DNA of 64,000 nt. It comes from Datnioides undecimradiatus. Lineage: Eukaryota; Chordata; Actinopteri; Lobotiformes; Datnioididae. The DNA lies in NCBI GenBank assembly GCA_008933995.1, contig WARS01000034.1, forward strand, positions 759,501-823,500, given 5' to 3'. The position numbers and the translations under genes were made by a program. Position 1 is the stretch's first letter, and every line of letters begins with the position of its first letter. The notes under the pieces were generated by a model, which worked only from the letters and a program-made list of their open reading frames with translations, ran no database searches and had not been told where the DNA came from. Positions 46,640 through 62,355 of the stretch are shown in pieces.

Positions 46640-49600
46640 AGTAAGTACCCCGGCTGTGCATTTTTATTTTTTTGAGTGAACTCCACTTCTTCTTCTTCTT
46701 CTTCTTTTTTTAATAATGCAATGGAATTCCACTTTTCTGCAGGTAAATTGAGTCTTACCTGACTGCCATGCCTTGCACTCTCTGCTGAATGTGTCAGATA
46801 GATGGATTGGTTTGATGCAACCCATGTATTGACAAATTGAAAAGCTCTTACAGCCTTGAAAGAAACTTGAAAATGCAAAGTCAGTAGTGGTGACACGACT
46901 TGTGAGGTCGTGCCTCAGGCAGCACAGATCTAGTTTCCGACTGGTGAAACTGTACACTTAGGAGATTTCACTGTTGCAAGCTGTACTTTTCTTCTTTATG
47001 TAATAGCTCTGTTGAGGACAAAATTGGTTGACCATCACTGGTGATATATTTTTGGACGTAATGGGAAAGATTGTAGACAAAACGGGATGTTGCTTATCTC
47101 TATATTTGCTTCCATATGAATCACATGCTGGTAATTTGGGGCTTTCCGTCATTTCGTTGACTCTGGCAAGGAGACGTGTACTGTAAGCGTTTTTCACCAG
47201 GGAGGAGGGACGGCCTTCTCTCTCCCGCTTTGTTTTTCCATCTCAGCTGGCTTCTCTGAGAGGAAAATCTAAGTCTGTTGGAAGTGAAGCGGGTCATTAT
47301 AAGAAAACCTCCCATTTACCAAATGTCTCATGATGAGACAAAAAAGGTCCACGTGACCTACTTTTTACTCCTAATGTGGTTGTGACATTAAATCGAACCC
47401 CTGGAAATGTTCCATGGACAATGAGTTCGGTGATGGTTCATGGAAACCTCCTTCCTCATAGGATCCAAACTCTTAAAACAAAATCCACAAGAGCCAGTGT
47501 ATTATGGGAAATGCAGTCCTGAGCGTGTGCCAGTACCAACTGGTGGCACAGTGGCTGCATCTGCGCAATGCCACTGGCTTGCTGATACTTGACACCCTGT
47601 TATTTAAGACCTATTTCGGGGATCTTTATGGTTAAGCAGGGTTTTAAAAATAAGCCTGTAATTGGTATGTCGGCTGCTGCTGGAAGCAGCGAGAAGCTTC
47701 TCCATCAGGCCAGAGACAGACTAGAGAGAGAGAGAGACATGTGGATCTATTAGAATCAAATCACATCTGGCTCCTGAGATGAAAACATTTTACAGATTAC
47801 TGTGGTTAATGATCCACATCACCAAAGCCAAGACTCAAAGACGACGTCTTCTGAGGTTTTCTTTAGCTTTTTAGTCCAGCTGTTAAGGCTTACATGCCCT
47901 TATTTTTGTCATCAGACATGTGCGTTTGGGTGGCTGTGGTATGAGCCATAACAGTCACAGGAGATAAGAGCTCTGCCTTGGTCTTATTATGACTGCTTTA
48001 CATTCCATTGTCAGTGACCATTATAATACATACCATTAGAAGAACTTTCTCAGCCTTTTGATAAACAAAAGGTTACTGAGCACTTCAGTGTTATCACCCA
48101 GACCTCCTGCCTCTGTGGACTTCATGGCTCTGTACCAACGTCACATCATTTCCTCTTCTACTCCAGATGAGAGTCATACTTCTGAGAACCACTAGAGGGC
48201 TTGAACCTCTCATTACCAGGCATTTGCTAGAACAATTGATGCTTGGGGGGGGGGAAATAAGTCTTAGTCTGTACTGTACAAGTGTGTGTTTCTATTTAAC
48301 ATCTGCCTTTTAAACTTAGATTTACACACAAAAACTTTAAGTATGAGGGCTGCTTTAACAAGCGTCCTCATCCCAGGATGCATTTTCTAACATCGTGCGT
48401 ATGGGGGACAGATTATTTGTGGAGTAGTTCACTTTTATCTCTTCCTGGTGACATATAAGAGCTAGTGGTCATTTTACAATAATTTCCACCAAATTCAAGG
48501 TTTACATTTGACCCTAATTTTTCCCCCAGGGGAGAGAAAAAGATCATCCATTTATATTCTTTTTTTAAACAACAAGCTGTACAGCTGGTCAAAGTGTGTG
48601 TATGTCATATGCTGGCATTGCAACGCATGCTGTATCTTGGCATTTTATCACGAGTGCCTCTACTCTGTTCCTATCTTTTCTTGAAGAAAAAAAAAAGCCT
48701 GTAGTCGGTGTTAATGGAGCGTATGGGCACTGTTCCCAGATTCCCAGAGAGAGAGCAGAGGACTAGAGCTTTGCAGCCGGCTGGTTATAAAACATGACCT
48801 TGTCTCCAGCTCATCTGTAATGCTGAGCTTAATATTTGATGATGCACTGTATTTTTCTTTCTGTGCCCCATTTCATTTATTTAAACGGTGCGATGTCATT
48901 GGATGGACAGCCATAACAATGACTGATGGATTCCCAGGTGGTCGCTCAGCTGCGGCCAAGATCCTCTGTGGGGGAAGAGGACAGTCCGCATTTCCAACAG
49001 CCGCAGATGTGAAGTGATGCAACGCTTTATCTTGAGTGCAAAGAGCGTGTTTTTCCGCTTGTGTGGCAGGCCAGTCCTCAAGGGACACTGGCTTGTGTGT
49101 ACAACATCTGTCTGACCTTCTGGTCATGACTGTGTGCACAGGAAAAAACACACACATACAGATGCATTTACATGAGATAGATGAGGTGAAGTGATGAAAC
49201 TCTCAGAAGCATGACACACACATACGCACATGCACACATGCACACTTCATTGTAATTGATATGCGTGCAAATATGCACAACAAAATAGGCCACTAATCAA
49301 GAGTGTTGAACATTTGCACTTTATTCTGCGCTAGCTCATTAAAATGTCCGAGCCTAAATTGATGGTTATGTAACTTAAACGTTTCTAATACTCATGACCC
49401 GACTTGGCATTGGCTGTGCTGTAATGGCGGCTGTTGGCCAATGGGTGGCAGTGTAGCCTCTGTGAGACTGGGAGAGAGTTAAAAACACCCTCTGTGTAAA
49501 CCAAAGTTCATGAGAAGGAGGATAAATGATGCGCTCTTAATCAGGAGTTTATCTGAGTGAGACAATTACTAATCACCTGGTGTTAATTGGAGTTAATTCT

Positions 49601-51189
49601 TAATGCCTGAAGGTGTCTTAAAATGGCTTTTTGTCTTGTCTGAGGCAGTCAGATTATCAGGATTTGCATAATTGGGGAAATATCTAATTCTGATGTGTTT
49701 GGTAAATTTAACACAACATAAAAGACATTAAAAAGGATTTCACAGCATGGGATAAAGCTAGTCCCACCTGGTTAACAGGATAACATGGTTAAGTAGGGAG
49801 GGGTGAACTTTTTTAGGTGGAGGACTCATGTGCTCTCTGGCCTCTGAATGAGCTGTCTACATAAATTCAGACAGTGGCACTAGAGGTCTGGAATGTTGCC
49901 TCGGTTTATTTTCATGACTTGTTTCGTCACTGTCACTAACTCACTCATGTTTTTTTCTGTCTGACTGCAGGAGTAAGAGCCATTTTCTTCCTTTACTCTA
50001 CAGAGTTCTCATAATTCCCTCTCAACAAATGACCTGTTTTAGAAACGGCAGTATTCAATTTAAAGGACACTAAATATAGCAATGCATTAGGTGTTTTTTA
50101 TATAGTTCGTTTCTCTAGCTTTTTGAAGTCACCTTTCTCCTGCCTTTTAACAAAGACTGTGAATTTTGTCACTCTGCCATGTTGAATGATCACACTTTAA
50201 AGTGTTGAATGATGCTGAAAGATGAAGTGAGACAGCCTTTTGGCAAATAGTGAACCATTTTCCCCATATTAAAAAAAAAAAATCAATCAATATGCGCCAC
50301 CGTTCCTAAATGCACTTAATTAAATGTTAAATAAACTAAAAGCCACAATGTGTCTGCAAGAAATTGATCCAGACTTGATGAGGACGCCGGTGTCCTCATC
50401 AAGTCCATTGAGCTCGTAAAAATTCCATTAACTTTTACCAGGCATCTCTTTCGTCTCAGTTTCACAGATTCAAATCTTTTAATGGAGCTGGCAGCGGAGC
50501 CGTGTGTCTGTGACGCATTGCTAGTCTGTTGTCTGATGATGACTTGTTGCTCGCCGTATCTCCCTTGGCTCTGAGAATAGTTGTGCTGTTACGTGTTTTG
50601 CCAAATGCAGCTTTGAAACCCTCCACTTGATCTGACTCATTCAGATGACTCCTTGTTTACCTGGGTCTGCGTATGGATTTGTCCCATTGAAACATACATA
50701 AAACTCTGCTCTGTGTTGTTGTTGATACTTGTTAAGACAGCCCTTTTTCTCCCAGGGTTATTGTGGTAGCATGGTGTGCATATTTACTCCATCATATGAT
50801 AATCCATTCCCATCGCTGGGTAATGAATGCATATCTCCAGGCCTTTTTCCATACAGACTGTCGTGTGACTCAGGGTTTTTTTTCTCACTAACACAGTTTG
50901 ACACCCACAGCCCCACAAGAGCATATGTGTTCAACAATTAGCCAAAAACCCTTAAGGCTTACTTTTTCAATCATTTATTGTGGCACTACTATGTCATTAC
51001 GAGGGCAGCACTACGCCATCTTTTATCCCTGCCATTCATCGTTGCCATAGCAAAAAAGAGGAAGCATTCGTCAGGTTTCCAATGCAGATCTGTTTGGCTG
51101 TGAATCATAAACCAAAGCTTAATCATTAAACCATTTGACTGGAGCAGAGAAAAATGGTGTATAGAGACTCAAGGCACAATGAGGTTACA

Positions 51190-52015
51190 GCTTAGAAAGA
51201 CTACATCCCATGGTTGCAGCTCTGTGAGGCTGCACTCAGAGACAGCAGGTGCTCTGAGCTAAATGCCAACATTCAGTGACAATGATAGCACACTGGTGTT
51301 TAGAAGGTAGAAGATCTACCATGCAAGTTTGACAGATTTAGCATACTAACATTTGCTAACCAGCACCAAACAAAGTTGTTTTTGTAGAACTAAAGAAAAG
51401 GTCACATCTACACTCTGTGTGCAGGTTTTTTCTCTTTAAAGATATTTTGCCAAGTGCTTCATTTAGAAGCTGTGCACCTTCGTTGACCTTCATCTAATGA
51501 TTTAGAACATTAAATAGTAAGATATGGGCAGTCAGTATTTGTTGGCTGTGCACTGCTGTTAGAAACAGGTCCCAGTTGTTTCATTAATTGTTACAGGTGC
51601 TGAAATAACTGTGGGAAGAAGTCAGGATGCCATATTATGGTTCTATGGTAACATTTATGGACGGGAGCAGCAAACGACAGCTTCTGGCACCAATGAGTTC
51701 AAATCAAATGCAAATCCTGATTTATTACTTTGCTTACATAGGCTAAATGCTTGTCTGTAGACAGTTTTCCATTGATCTGCAGTGCACTGAGTGAAATGTA
51801 GATTACTCTACCAAATACAAGTAATTAATAATTGTTAGCGATAATCGAACACTGTCTCTATTTTCCATAGAATTTGTACCAAATTACATAGTTCTTTAAA
51901 GAGAACTCTCTGGGAAATCATTGGGAATTATATATTGTTAAAATAAAGCATCAGTCCAATTGCTTTGTCCGTCCATCCAGTAGTTGGTGAGACATTTCAG
52001 TCTGGTACAAAATGA
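51190..52015 (-). repeat. Family B repeat, reverse orientation, split copy
   Basis: Minus-strand matches to the 3' part (51190-51375: GTTAGTATGCTAAATCTG, GAGTGCAGCCTCACAGAGC) and the 5' part (51950-52015: CAGACTGAAATGTCTCACC, CTACTGGATGG) flank about 570 bp that I cannot align. Probably one old copy with diverged or inserted middle. Confidence 0.5.
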
Positions 52016-55000
52016 TCCACTGTCCAGGTCACATTTGATATAATTTGTAGTATGCTGAGGTGACGTGAAGTTCATCCACATGCATGTGCTTGTATTACAC
52101 ATTTGCACAATTATAGATTCAAATCCCCAGAATATCAACTAGGCATGCAGTATGTCAGCCGATGTCAGTTCCATGGTTCAGTGTATATTTGGAGAGGCTG
52201 AAAACGGAGCCGGATCCCGAGCCACTTCAGAGTCGTCATGTATAAATAGTAGTGCCTGGTGATGCTGGCAATGCTCACTGAACATTAAGAGAGCACGGAG
52301 CCTGATGAAAGAGACTGAAATATGATTTACATTCAGTGAGCATAGGACCATATTGTGAAAGAGAGTGCTGAGAGAGTGGATGGGAGGGGAAGGCAGAGAG
52401 TAAGGAAGATGGAGATTGATAGGGAGTGATAGAGATTCAGAGTGAATCAGCAGGGGCGTTAAGAGGGAGAAAATCAAAACGAAGACCAAGTTCATATTTT
52501 AACAGGTGAAGCAGGTCAGAGTCTGATTAACAAATTATATTCATGTTTGAGTAATGATAAGCTTCATCACGCCCCACTTACGGCTGCACACTCTCTGACA
52601 CTGACCATTTTTTTAAAAACCATTTACTCACTTGTCTCTTTTCCCATAACTTTCTTTCCCTGGAGACAAGCACACGTCTGTCAGGTTTTAGCTCTGGTTA
52701 AGACCACTGATAATCAGGGGAGAGAGGCCCTGAATACAGAGTGAGAAGTGCTGCCACAGGGAACAAGATACAGAAACTGACATTGAACCAATATATATAC
52801 TCAATGTAAGTAGGATCATACTTTGTTTATATATATTTTTGTTTATTTGTAACATTATGTCCAGAAAGACTTCCGTATGTCTAAATATAAGTTCAGATAC
52901 TAAGGGACAATTGTGTATATTTGCAATGTTATCCTGAAAAACAAAATTGTCTCAACATCAGTAACCATACATGTAAATGTAAATGTCCATGATGCACATG
53001 GATGCCAAATATTATGGTTTTTATATAAATATGTATCTGTATTTATGTAGAGGTCAAGCACACCTCCGGCTCACATTAACAGCCTGTTAATGTTGCCGTG
53101 GGTTTTTAGTTGTCAATGCACACAGCCAAGCTTTGAATCTCAAATTCATTGGACGTCTGTCAAGCTTTAATTTATCTGCTGCTCAGCAGATCTGGGTCAA
53201 ATTTGTCATTTGCAAATGGACCCAGCTGGGCAAACTAAATAACTCCTTCACTCCTTTAAGAGCCTTTACCCTGGAGTGTCCCTGAGCAAGGCACTTAACC
53301 CTGTAGAATTGCAATGCCAAGCACAGAACTGGACTGAAAACTAAAAAATTAAACATTTTGAATGCAGTACCGCTTTCATGCTAGCTAGTCAGCTGAGACA
53401 TGCTAGTTCAGTCAGCAGATTTATTAAAGATAAATGAATATGGGAAAAGCTCTGTAAGCTAATCAGCTGTTAGCATGTTGATTTGTTACACCTCTAAGTA
53501 AACAAACAAATTCTTAAGCTGAAGTAAGCAGATGTGCAGTTCAGCTCACCTTGAGGAGTCGCTACGTCACTTGGCCTCTACAAACTAATATTTTGCAAAG
53601 ATGCATGAATTGGTTTTGTTCCACCAATTTCTGGTGTGATCAGACCTTAATACATCTCCTGTCACTGTCTAAATTTTCCTGAGTCAAAGTATTCATTAAA
53701 AATATATATCTGACCGAGGTTTTCACCTCGTTCCGTGATTCAAAGGGTTGAAAGCAGATACAGTAAATAGCTGAAACCACTGCACTGTTCGTCAAGCAGA
53801 CACTGGAGGAGGATTTTGACAGGAAAGAACCACAAATACAGCTGAGGGAAAACTCTGACTAAATGTTGCATCATGTACCCAAAAAACCCACCAAGCAGCC
53901 TTTTTCCAAAAACACAGGATGGAGTGAAAACACATCAACCAAGTTTTATGCCTTAAAAAACTGGCAGAGAGGAAATAAAGCTCAAGCTGTGACCAGAGCA
54001 GCAATATATGTGCACTTTGCTCATGTATCTCAGCAGGTTTTTGCACTGGAGAGCTTCAGTATGAACATATCCCATATGTTGCAGCTCTCTTTGTCATAAA
54101 TGTGAGACATATATCCCTGTGGGCTTTGTTCTCCCTCACTATATGTCTTGCTGTTCTTTCTTTTTTCTGGTTTCTTCATTTCCTCTGTCTGTCTCCCAAA
54201 CTCTCTCAATTTTGCTGCTGTCTGCCTCCTAGCTTTTCTGTGTGACTCTGTTTGGTTGTTTGGCCTTTAGTTAATCCTTTCTGTCCCAACTGGCTTTGGT
54301 AGAACAACTCAAATCACCATTACAAACCAGACTCCACCTCCCACAGTCACCTTCTCTAGCCCTCTGTTCTTAATCAACTTTGTTTTTCCTGTCTGACTTT
54401 TTTTATGCCTCCATACAATGCTCTCTGTCTTTCCCACTCAGACTATTTTACTTCCTTTCTATTTTTCGGCCTGTGGTTCCTCTCTTTCTCTTCTCCCTCT
54501 CTGTATCTGGACTGTGTCTCTTTTGTGCCCAAGTTTGCCCATGAGTGCTTGAAATATTGATGTGGCTCTGGTTAGTTATAATGAGGACAGTCAATAGAGG
54601 ATTGAAAATCCCCAAAAATATAAATAAATAAAAAATTGTTTTCATATTTCTGCTGGATTGCAAAAGTGAATGCTTATGGCGCCCGTTACAAACAAACACA
54701 CTGGCGAAAAGAAAGCTGCTGCCAAAGAGTAGACTGAGAGGGCGTGAAGGAGTGAAAGGAAGGATGGCATGAAAGCTGTGATGACCTTCAAATGAACGAT
54801 GCACACAGTTACGCAACAATAACAAAGAAGTAATAGAGGAAAGCAAATGATTAGCCTTGAGATCATTATTCAGGCGTTATAAGACTTGATTGCACTTTGT
54901 GTGCTTGGTTCTTTGCTTCCTTTTTGTGCATGTTTTTATTGCCAAAAAATGAAATTATTAGTGGCTTGTTCCCAGTAGTGCGCAATACTTATCTTCTACA

Positions 55001-55794
55001 CATTATTCCTCATGAAAAGGTTTTCTGCACACATCTTTTTGTAATGTGCAGCTGATTTGAGTGTCTCTCTGATCAAGGAAAGCAATCTTCAGAGGAAAAG
55101 ACTGCAGCACACTGACTGATCTGAATCACTTAATAGTGGAAACAGCCTTAACTTTACTGTGTCCTCATCAGGGTGCAAAGGGACACTTTGTCAACCTGAA
55201 TTAGATGTGCATTTGTGATTGGGGCAGTAGGTTGAAGAGGATTTCAAATGTAATTGATAATGAAGGATAAAGTAGACAGAGGCTGTCCTCATATGCCAAA
55301 TGTGATAATCACAAACTTAAGTATATCCTATATACATATTAGAAAAAGTGAGAGCACTGCAGCACACAGATAGACTCAATTAAATGGAGTGCAACCAATT
55401 CAGCTTTCCATTACAGCCTCAACTTGTGTACATAAGGTACAATCAATGAGAGGATATTTCACCACCTCTAGAAAGGTGAGATGTTTTTTTTCCAATTTCC
55501 CAGAACTATAATGAAGCTGTAGAGCCACAGCTAATCCTTGTGTAATGGCATGCAAAACTGTAATTGCATCTTTGCGTTCAGATAAACATCTTTTTTTTTT
55601 TTGCACATGAAACAGACCACAAGGACATCTTAGAATATATACAACATGCGTGCTGCTGCAGATTTCACAGTGTATTTTTAGCCATATATATTCTGTAGAT
55701 TGTGTACATATTTTGCAGATTTCATGGTGTATTTTAAGCCATACTAAGTGTGCAGCCCTAGGTAGTGTTGGCCTGTTCGTTGGCCATACAATCA

Positions 55795-56372
55795 CTTTGC
55801 TCCAGACTGAAATATCTCAAAAACTATTGGATGGATTTCCATGAAATGTTGTACATTTTTCCATAGGTTTCCATAGGTTGAATTACCTTGCCTTTTGACT
55901 AGCATATTAACATTTCTTACACATTTAGCAACTCCTCTCGTATCTTCTTTACTCTCAGAGGTTGAATCTAATAGGCTTTGGGATCCTGACTTTCCCTCAA
56001 ACACTATCATCTGTTCAAAAATGAAGCTTTCCTAAATTTTCTTTAGCAGGTCTGGAGTTCCCCAGACACACTGGTCCAGCTCACACACATTTCTAAAATA
56101 AATATACAACACAACACAGTTCTGATGGGTGGACATGGCTGTCCCTGGTATGTGGCACTTCCTCTCAGGTCAGCTAATATTTAGCATTAATTAGCAAATA
56201 TTAGCATGCAAACACTCTAAAGAGAGAGAGAAGGTGCATATGGTTAACATTAAACCTGCTAAGCATGTTAGCATTGTCCCTTTGAGCATGTTAGCATGCT
56301 GAAATGAGCTCAAAGCTCGACTGCGCCTGAGCACAACCTCACAGTGCTGCTTACATGGCTGCAGACTCCTTA
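55795..56372 (+). repeat. Family B repeat, fullest copy
   Basis: Begins TCCAGACTGAAATATCTCAA, continues ACTATTGGATGGATTTCCAT and later has AATTAGCAAATATTAGCATG, GAGCATGTTAGCATGCTGAA and CCTCACAGTGCTGC. Partial copies elsewhere in the window share blocks in the same order. Non-coding; a type of dispersed repeat I recall as very common in percomorph genomes. Confidence 0.7.
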
Positions 56373-59300
56373 ATATTCTTTTCATAATGCTCACTATCAA
56401 TCACCTGATACCCAGCCAAAGAAATTAAGTCACACAGAACAATAGTCCCAGAAGAAAATGTTGCCTAAAATTATTTATCTTCATATCTGTCTTTATTTCA
56501 GTGGGATATACTGAAGTGGCTGATTTTAAGTTTCACACCACAGCATTAAGATTAAAACATCAATATAAAAAATGAATTACACGTGAAACATGAAAATGGT
56601 GTTTCACTTAGGTGAAAGTAAATGGGTTTTATTCTGTAGATGAAACCTATTAGATCTTTTACCTCACATAATTAACAAAGCCTTTCACAAGGCACTTGTG
56701 TATCCATTCACTCATCTATTTATTCACAGCCTGAATGATTTAGCCCCAGAGGTTGAAGCATTGCAGTGTCTGTAGCCAGCTGCAACTAACTGCAGCTGAA
56801 TGGTAAAGACAAAACAGAAGTGCCTTAGGATGCAGTTCCTCTAAAAGCTGCAGCTGCTTGAATCGATGCAGCAGGAGATGAGATATTTTGACTTTTAGCC
56901 TCTAGTATGGCTCCATTTTCTATGCTACATTTGCCGAATTTCAACCAATTGCATGAGCATGAAAGTTCATTGTTGGAAAAGTAGTCTAATGTAAAAACAA
57001 ACAAATGAAAATAACTTTATCAGTGAATGAAGACCCATACAATCTCATAAAAGCTCTGAATAAATGCTACTAATTGGACCTTGAGTTCATTTCTTTAAGC
57101 ACTCATGGGAATGTTTTGGTTAGAGCCTCCCTGCTTGGTTATTCTTTCTGCCTACCTTTATTGTTGCAGCGAGTTTACAGCAAGTAAGCAGCAATCCAAT
57201 TATATACGCCAGGGGGACAAATATGCTAAATGAAATAGGTGTTTCTTGTTAGTACATTCAGTTATATATGAAATGTATTGCTTGATACAGAAGCACCAGA
57301 AATACATGGCTTTGATTTATGAATGTAATATTTTAAAAAATACCATAAATTGTTTTAAAAAATTAGGCATCAGTAAGTCCTGTCATAGTTAGTGAATATA
57401 AACAATACATTTAGTTACAAATGCATAGTCTCCAAGCCAAAATAACCCTAATGACATCATCAGCGATCAAGATCCATCTATATCAGTGATTTCATTTCTT
57501 TTCTTCAGGCCTTTCTTGCATACTCTTGTTTTCTTCTCTCTGGTTTGGCAGTAGAAATAGCCCGACTCCATTTTGAACTGTCTTTTAGGGCTTTTTCCAC
57601 TGTAGGAACTTTTTTGACGGCATGGAGCAGAGAGCGAGAGCGCAACTTGGAGCTGACGGTGTGTCCTTCGGGGCAGCTGACCTGTCCCAAGGAATGCACC
57701 CGGCACCAGAGAGCTGGTTAGCTCCATTCTTGTCTTCTCTATTTGTAGCCTCTTCTGTCAACCTCCCACTGCAAGTGCGGCTTCTCTGTTAATTTAGCTA
57801 TACTGGCATTTAAAACAAGGCGGAAGCTAAAACTTCAGATTTTATCAGATAACCCATGGTTGTGTTGAGCTTTTGATTACAAAGCTTTACTAACTCAAAG
57901 AAAGACAGATTAAATGGAATTTGCTTTGTGGTAAGTGGGGGATAAACCCACACAACAAATATTGTGTTGCTCCTCCTGGCATAGTAACAATTTGAAATGA
58001 CTGCTAAGACCTTTGGCTTTGAATTGCTGGAGAAGGTCAGACATGTTTAGAGAAATAAGTCCAAAGCAACTGGTTGCCTCGGTCAGCCCAGTGATTTGTT
58101 TACTGTTGTACAGTCTCATGAGTCATTTTTGAGAGCAGCCACTTGTACGTTATGCCAGCAAGCCCATAAGGCAGCTTTCACAGCCAGAAACACTCATTCC
58201 AAGAGCTGTCAGAGGAAGTGTGCATGTGGCTCAACTGTATGTGTAAATACAGTGTCTGTGTCCACATGCACGGATTCACTCATGTATGCACCATTTGCCA
58301 ACAAAGGAATACTATAATTTAAAATGAAGTACCCAAACAGTGAGTCATGTGTGAGTGACTTCTTTTCTTGGCAGGCCCCTTCAGTCATTTGCCATACACC
58401 AGCCAGAACTACAGCGGTACTCCAGAGACACTGTCATCGGCATTAAATTAACTGTTTCATTTGCAAAACGCCAAGAGGACATGTGGTGTGCTAATCAGTG
58501 CAGCTTCTGACTGGATGTGAGAAGAGGTTTCAAAAAAAGAGAAGCAAAGAAACAAACTTTAAAAAAACGATGGGAGCATGCACAGAGTTTGGGAGCGCTG
58601 GTCCCAGGTGCTTCCAAATTCACTAATGGCACAACCCAGCCCAACATATGCCTGCAAGACAATCGGGATAACAAGCACACTGAAGACACACTCAAGCAGG
58701 CCAAGAAGCTGTCTCAGGATAGAGAGGGATTGGGAAAACAGAGTAGGAAAATGAAACAAAAAGAGATGGAAGGGAAAAGGAACAGAGAGCACATCCAAAA
58801 ATAACGTTTTAAAAGTGTTTAAGAAGTACATCCAGTGGAGGTGGGCGCCCTCTCTCCTCCAAAATGTCACATCTGATATTGAACCAGCAGACCTTATCGA
58901 TTTGAAATGCTACTGCAGCTTCACCAACTCCAGCAAAAGCACTTGGAGCAATTTCCAAGCTATTTGAGTCCAAAGTAGTCAGGTCCTGTAGAGACGGATA
59001 GTAACTCTTAGTTTTGGCAAACTTGTATTCACACTTATCACAATCACATTCGTTTGCTCTAATTTTATTGACTATAATCCATTTCCAAACTCTGCAATGG
59101 CCATAACCTTCAGATGGAATATGTGGACTGGAGATTGATCCAGCAGGGATGAACTACAAAGGTAGTTGGCTGGTGACCTCACATTGACAGCAAGACTTTT
59201 TTTGTAAAGGTTTCGGGAGGGAGAGGTTGTAGATGCTTTTTGATAATCCAATAAACACGAAGCATACTGAGGCCTTTAGTTCAGTCATTGGTTCACCAAC

Positions 59301-62294
59301 TTCTAAATGATTCCCAGTTGAAATGAGATAATGTGATTCAGGAAAAGTCCAGGACCTTTCCCTTGTGAAAACTTCTATAATGGGCTGATATAAAGCCACT
59401 TGATTCAGGTTAAGACAATATCACTTCATGTAAGGAGCTGTTAAATCCTTACAGCTGACATAATCTCATCCAACGGGCACATTCTCTCACTTTTGTTGAG
59501 AAAAATAAAACCTTTGGACTCAATTCTGGGCTAATTCGTTAGACTTATTAAGAGTGACATTTTTTAAACAGGATGACATGGGAGGGGAGAGGGGGAGGAC
59601 AGATAGGGAACATTTGAGTGGAGAGAGGCGGACAGCTCTTCTCAGAGACCCTCCAAGGACCATGGCATGCCATTAAAGTCCTACTAGTAGGAGCAGTGCT
59701 TGTTATAGGATGAAAATGTCAACAGCTGACATAAGACAATCAGCGTAAAATGGCGAAGTCCCTGAACATATGACGGCAAGCTCACAGTTTCCTGGATAGG
59801 TCTATGCTCTGATGATGTCTCCCTCTAATAGGCACCGATGTGAAGGTGGAGGATGTCACAGTGTCACCTCCCCAGGCTAGCAGTGCATGTATTACTATTT
59901 TCCGTTACCATGGTTTCTCCGTCACAGGTCCGACTGGCCTCTTTGTAGGCGTCTGTCACACATTCAGTGGTCCCAGATGGCCAGCATTGATTTCATTAGC
60001 TGAGGATCCAGTGATTTTTTTTCACTGGGATTATCTCTTGCAACAGGCCAGCAACGTTTAGACAGATTTCACCGAGTGCTGTCCCTTATTAACTCTGTCA
60101 GTCTGTCGGAGATATGCAGAGACATCCCCCCTACCACCACCACCACCAACACTACCCCCTCCCTCTTCCTCCTTCCTCTGTGACAGCCTGCGCCAAAGAG
60201 AACATATGGCAGGGACTCAAAGCTAGATAGCACTTGGTGATGGTTGCATGAGACATTGAGCTGTGGCACTGCTGCTATTCATCCGGTTATTGTATTTCGT
60301 CGAATGGATAACTGCAGTCCTCACTTCAGATTGGTGTAATCTTATCATAAAATACACGGTGAACTTTTTTAAGGACAGTACTAATCACCAGTGCGGTGTG
60401 TTAAGACTCAAATGATGTGATTGTGATCAGGGATTAGTCCCTGTCTTATAAAGCCAAAGCCTCACGTCTGGTATTATGTTCAGTCTTACTACTACATAGC
60501 ATTAATGGATACTATGTTTCTGTAATATGCAAAAAAGAAAACAATATATTGTCTTTATACTCTACAGATGTTGCTGTTTTCTTCAACTAAGTACTGTGAA
60601 GTTCTGTCTGTGCCCTTGACCAGCTTTGTAAAGAGGTTTGTTGGTTTTGTTAGAAAAATTACTGCACATTATTAATTTCTGCTTTCAGATTGGCTTTGTT
60701 TCTTTTGGCTTTTCAAAATTGCCTTTGTATGGCTTCTTCAGTAAAAAGAAACACAATCTTCAAGCTAATAGCATGAGTAACTTTTTTGTACTCCAAACGC
60801 TTGAATTTTACTGGCTTCAATTCCAATTTCAGTCTTGAGTCAGTGCCAAACTCTGCACTGCGATGGCTCTGCTGAAAGATGTAAATATATTGACTTGGAA
60901 ACAAGAAAAGTCTATTTTTGTAATTTTTGAGCTCAGTATTGAGTTTTATATGGTCAGTAACAGTCTCTTTATTAGGCAGGCTCTTACAGAGGGGCTGCCA
61001 GATCAAATATTTTGTGGCACCCATCTTTCTGCATCTGGTTGTTTTGTACCGTATGCACCACCGTTAAAGCTGGAAAATGAACTAAATGAGCTAAATTATA
61101 CAACTTATCGTATGAAGGCAAAGCTTCTGGTGCTCTTTCCACATTTTCACCTCCGCACACCTGACCAGTAGCTGTGAAAACAGGGGAAGATTGTCAATTT
61201 TGGAAAGGCTTAGTCCAGTCCACTCCAGTATCAGACGTGTGTGAAGTGAAGAGGCTTCAAGCATTCAATGACCCAACAAACACATCATATGATGCATTGC
61301 AAGATAATAAGAATGTTTTAACAATAATAATAAAGATATTAGTTAATTATACATCAAAATGTCAAAATGTTATGTGAGTCTCTTGACACACCACTCTACA
61401 TTTCTGCTGATCACCTCAGCCCTGTTGACAATCTTAATTATTAGCTGATAGGAGTGAATTGTGATCTTAAAGCTTGGTTTGTTAGTTTTAAGCATGTTGT
61501 GTTGGTGGGAAAAAAAACTTGGTGATTATTTGACAAGTCAACAAGGAAAATGAAATTAATTTCATTAATTAAAGCTTCTGTGATTGCTTTATTCTTAAGT
61601 TTTTTAAGCAAACCCTATTTAGGTGGGTTTTTTTTCTGGCTAGTCAAGTGTTTTAGTCCATTTCACAAAGTCCTACACTGATGTAGCCTCAGTTTTGGAA
61701 AGGCTGGGGATTCAGACGTGTAGGCTCAGCCAGTTCTTTACCGAGACTAGATATTGTTCCATATGCTGTGATGCGAGTGAAAACCACCTATTAATGTACT
61801 GAGTAAATCTTTCAGAATGTGCTTTTTCTTCCAGCCACACACCACATGTACTAGATGCATCATTTGCAATCGACATTGGGTTTAAGTGAAGTGTAAACAA
61901 ACCAATCAGACACCCAAAGAAGGATAAATGTTTGAATTCCTCGATTGGCTCTCATTCAGTGACTTTCACTTCTGAAACCAGCTGTAATGAGCTGCGCTAA
62001 CTCACGCGTGCACACACACACACATTTTTTCACACAAAACACCCTCGCTCCTCGTGCACTTAATCATCCCCTGAGAAACGTAACACCCCGTTGTAGACAA
62101 AATACTCTGTTTGAGATCAGCACTCATACACAGAGCACTGGGGAGCTGTGGTTAGCAGCCGGCTTGGACCATGTGCTTGTGCTCCTCGCAGCTCACTGAT
62201 TTGAGCTTCATTCGATGTGAGTGCTACTTCAGCAAGAGAGAGCCAATGACAGTGACAGAAAGGGAGAGATTATGTTTACAACCCTGTTTTGCCA

Positions 62295-62296
<2 letters not shown>

Positions 62297-62344
<48 letters not shown>

Positions 62345-62355
62345 GTGTGTGTGTG
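62297..62355. repeat. (GT)n microsatellite
   Basis: A long uninterrupted GT run of more than 20 units, then a shorter GCGTGTGTGTG extension. Confidence 0.97.

Noticed and set aside
57467..57727. 86-codon open frame on the minus strand
   Set aside because: No domain, no convincing splice or promoter context, and no similarity that I recognise.
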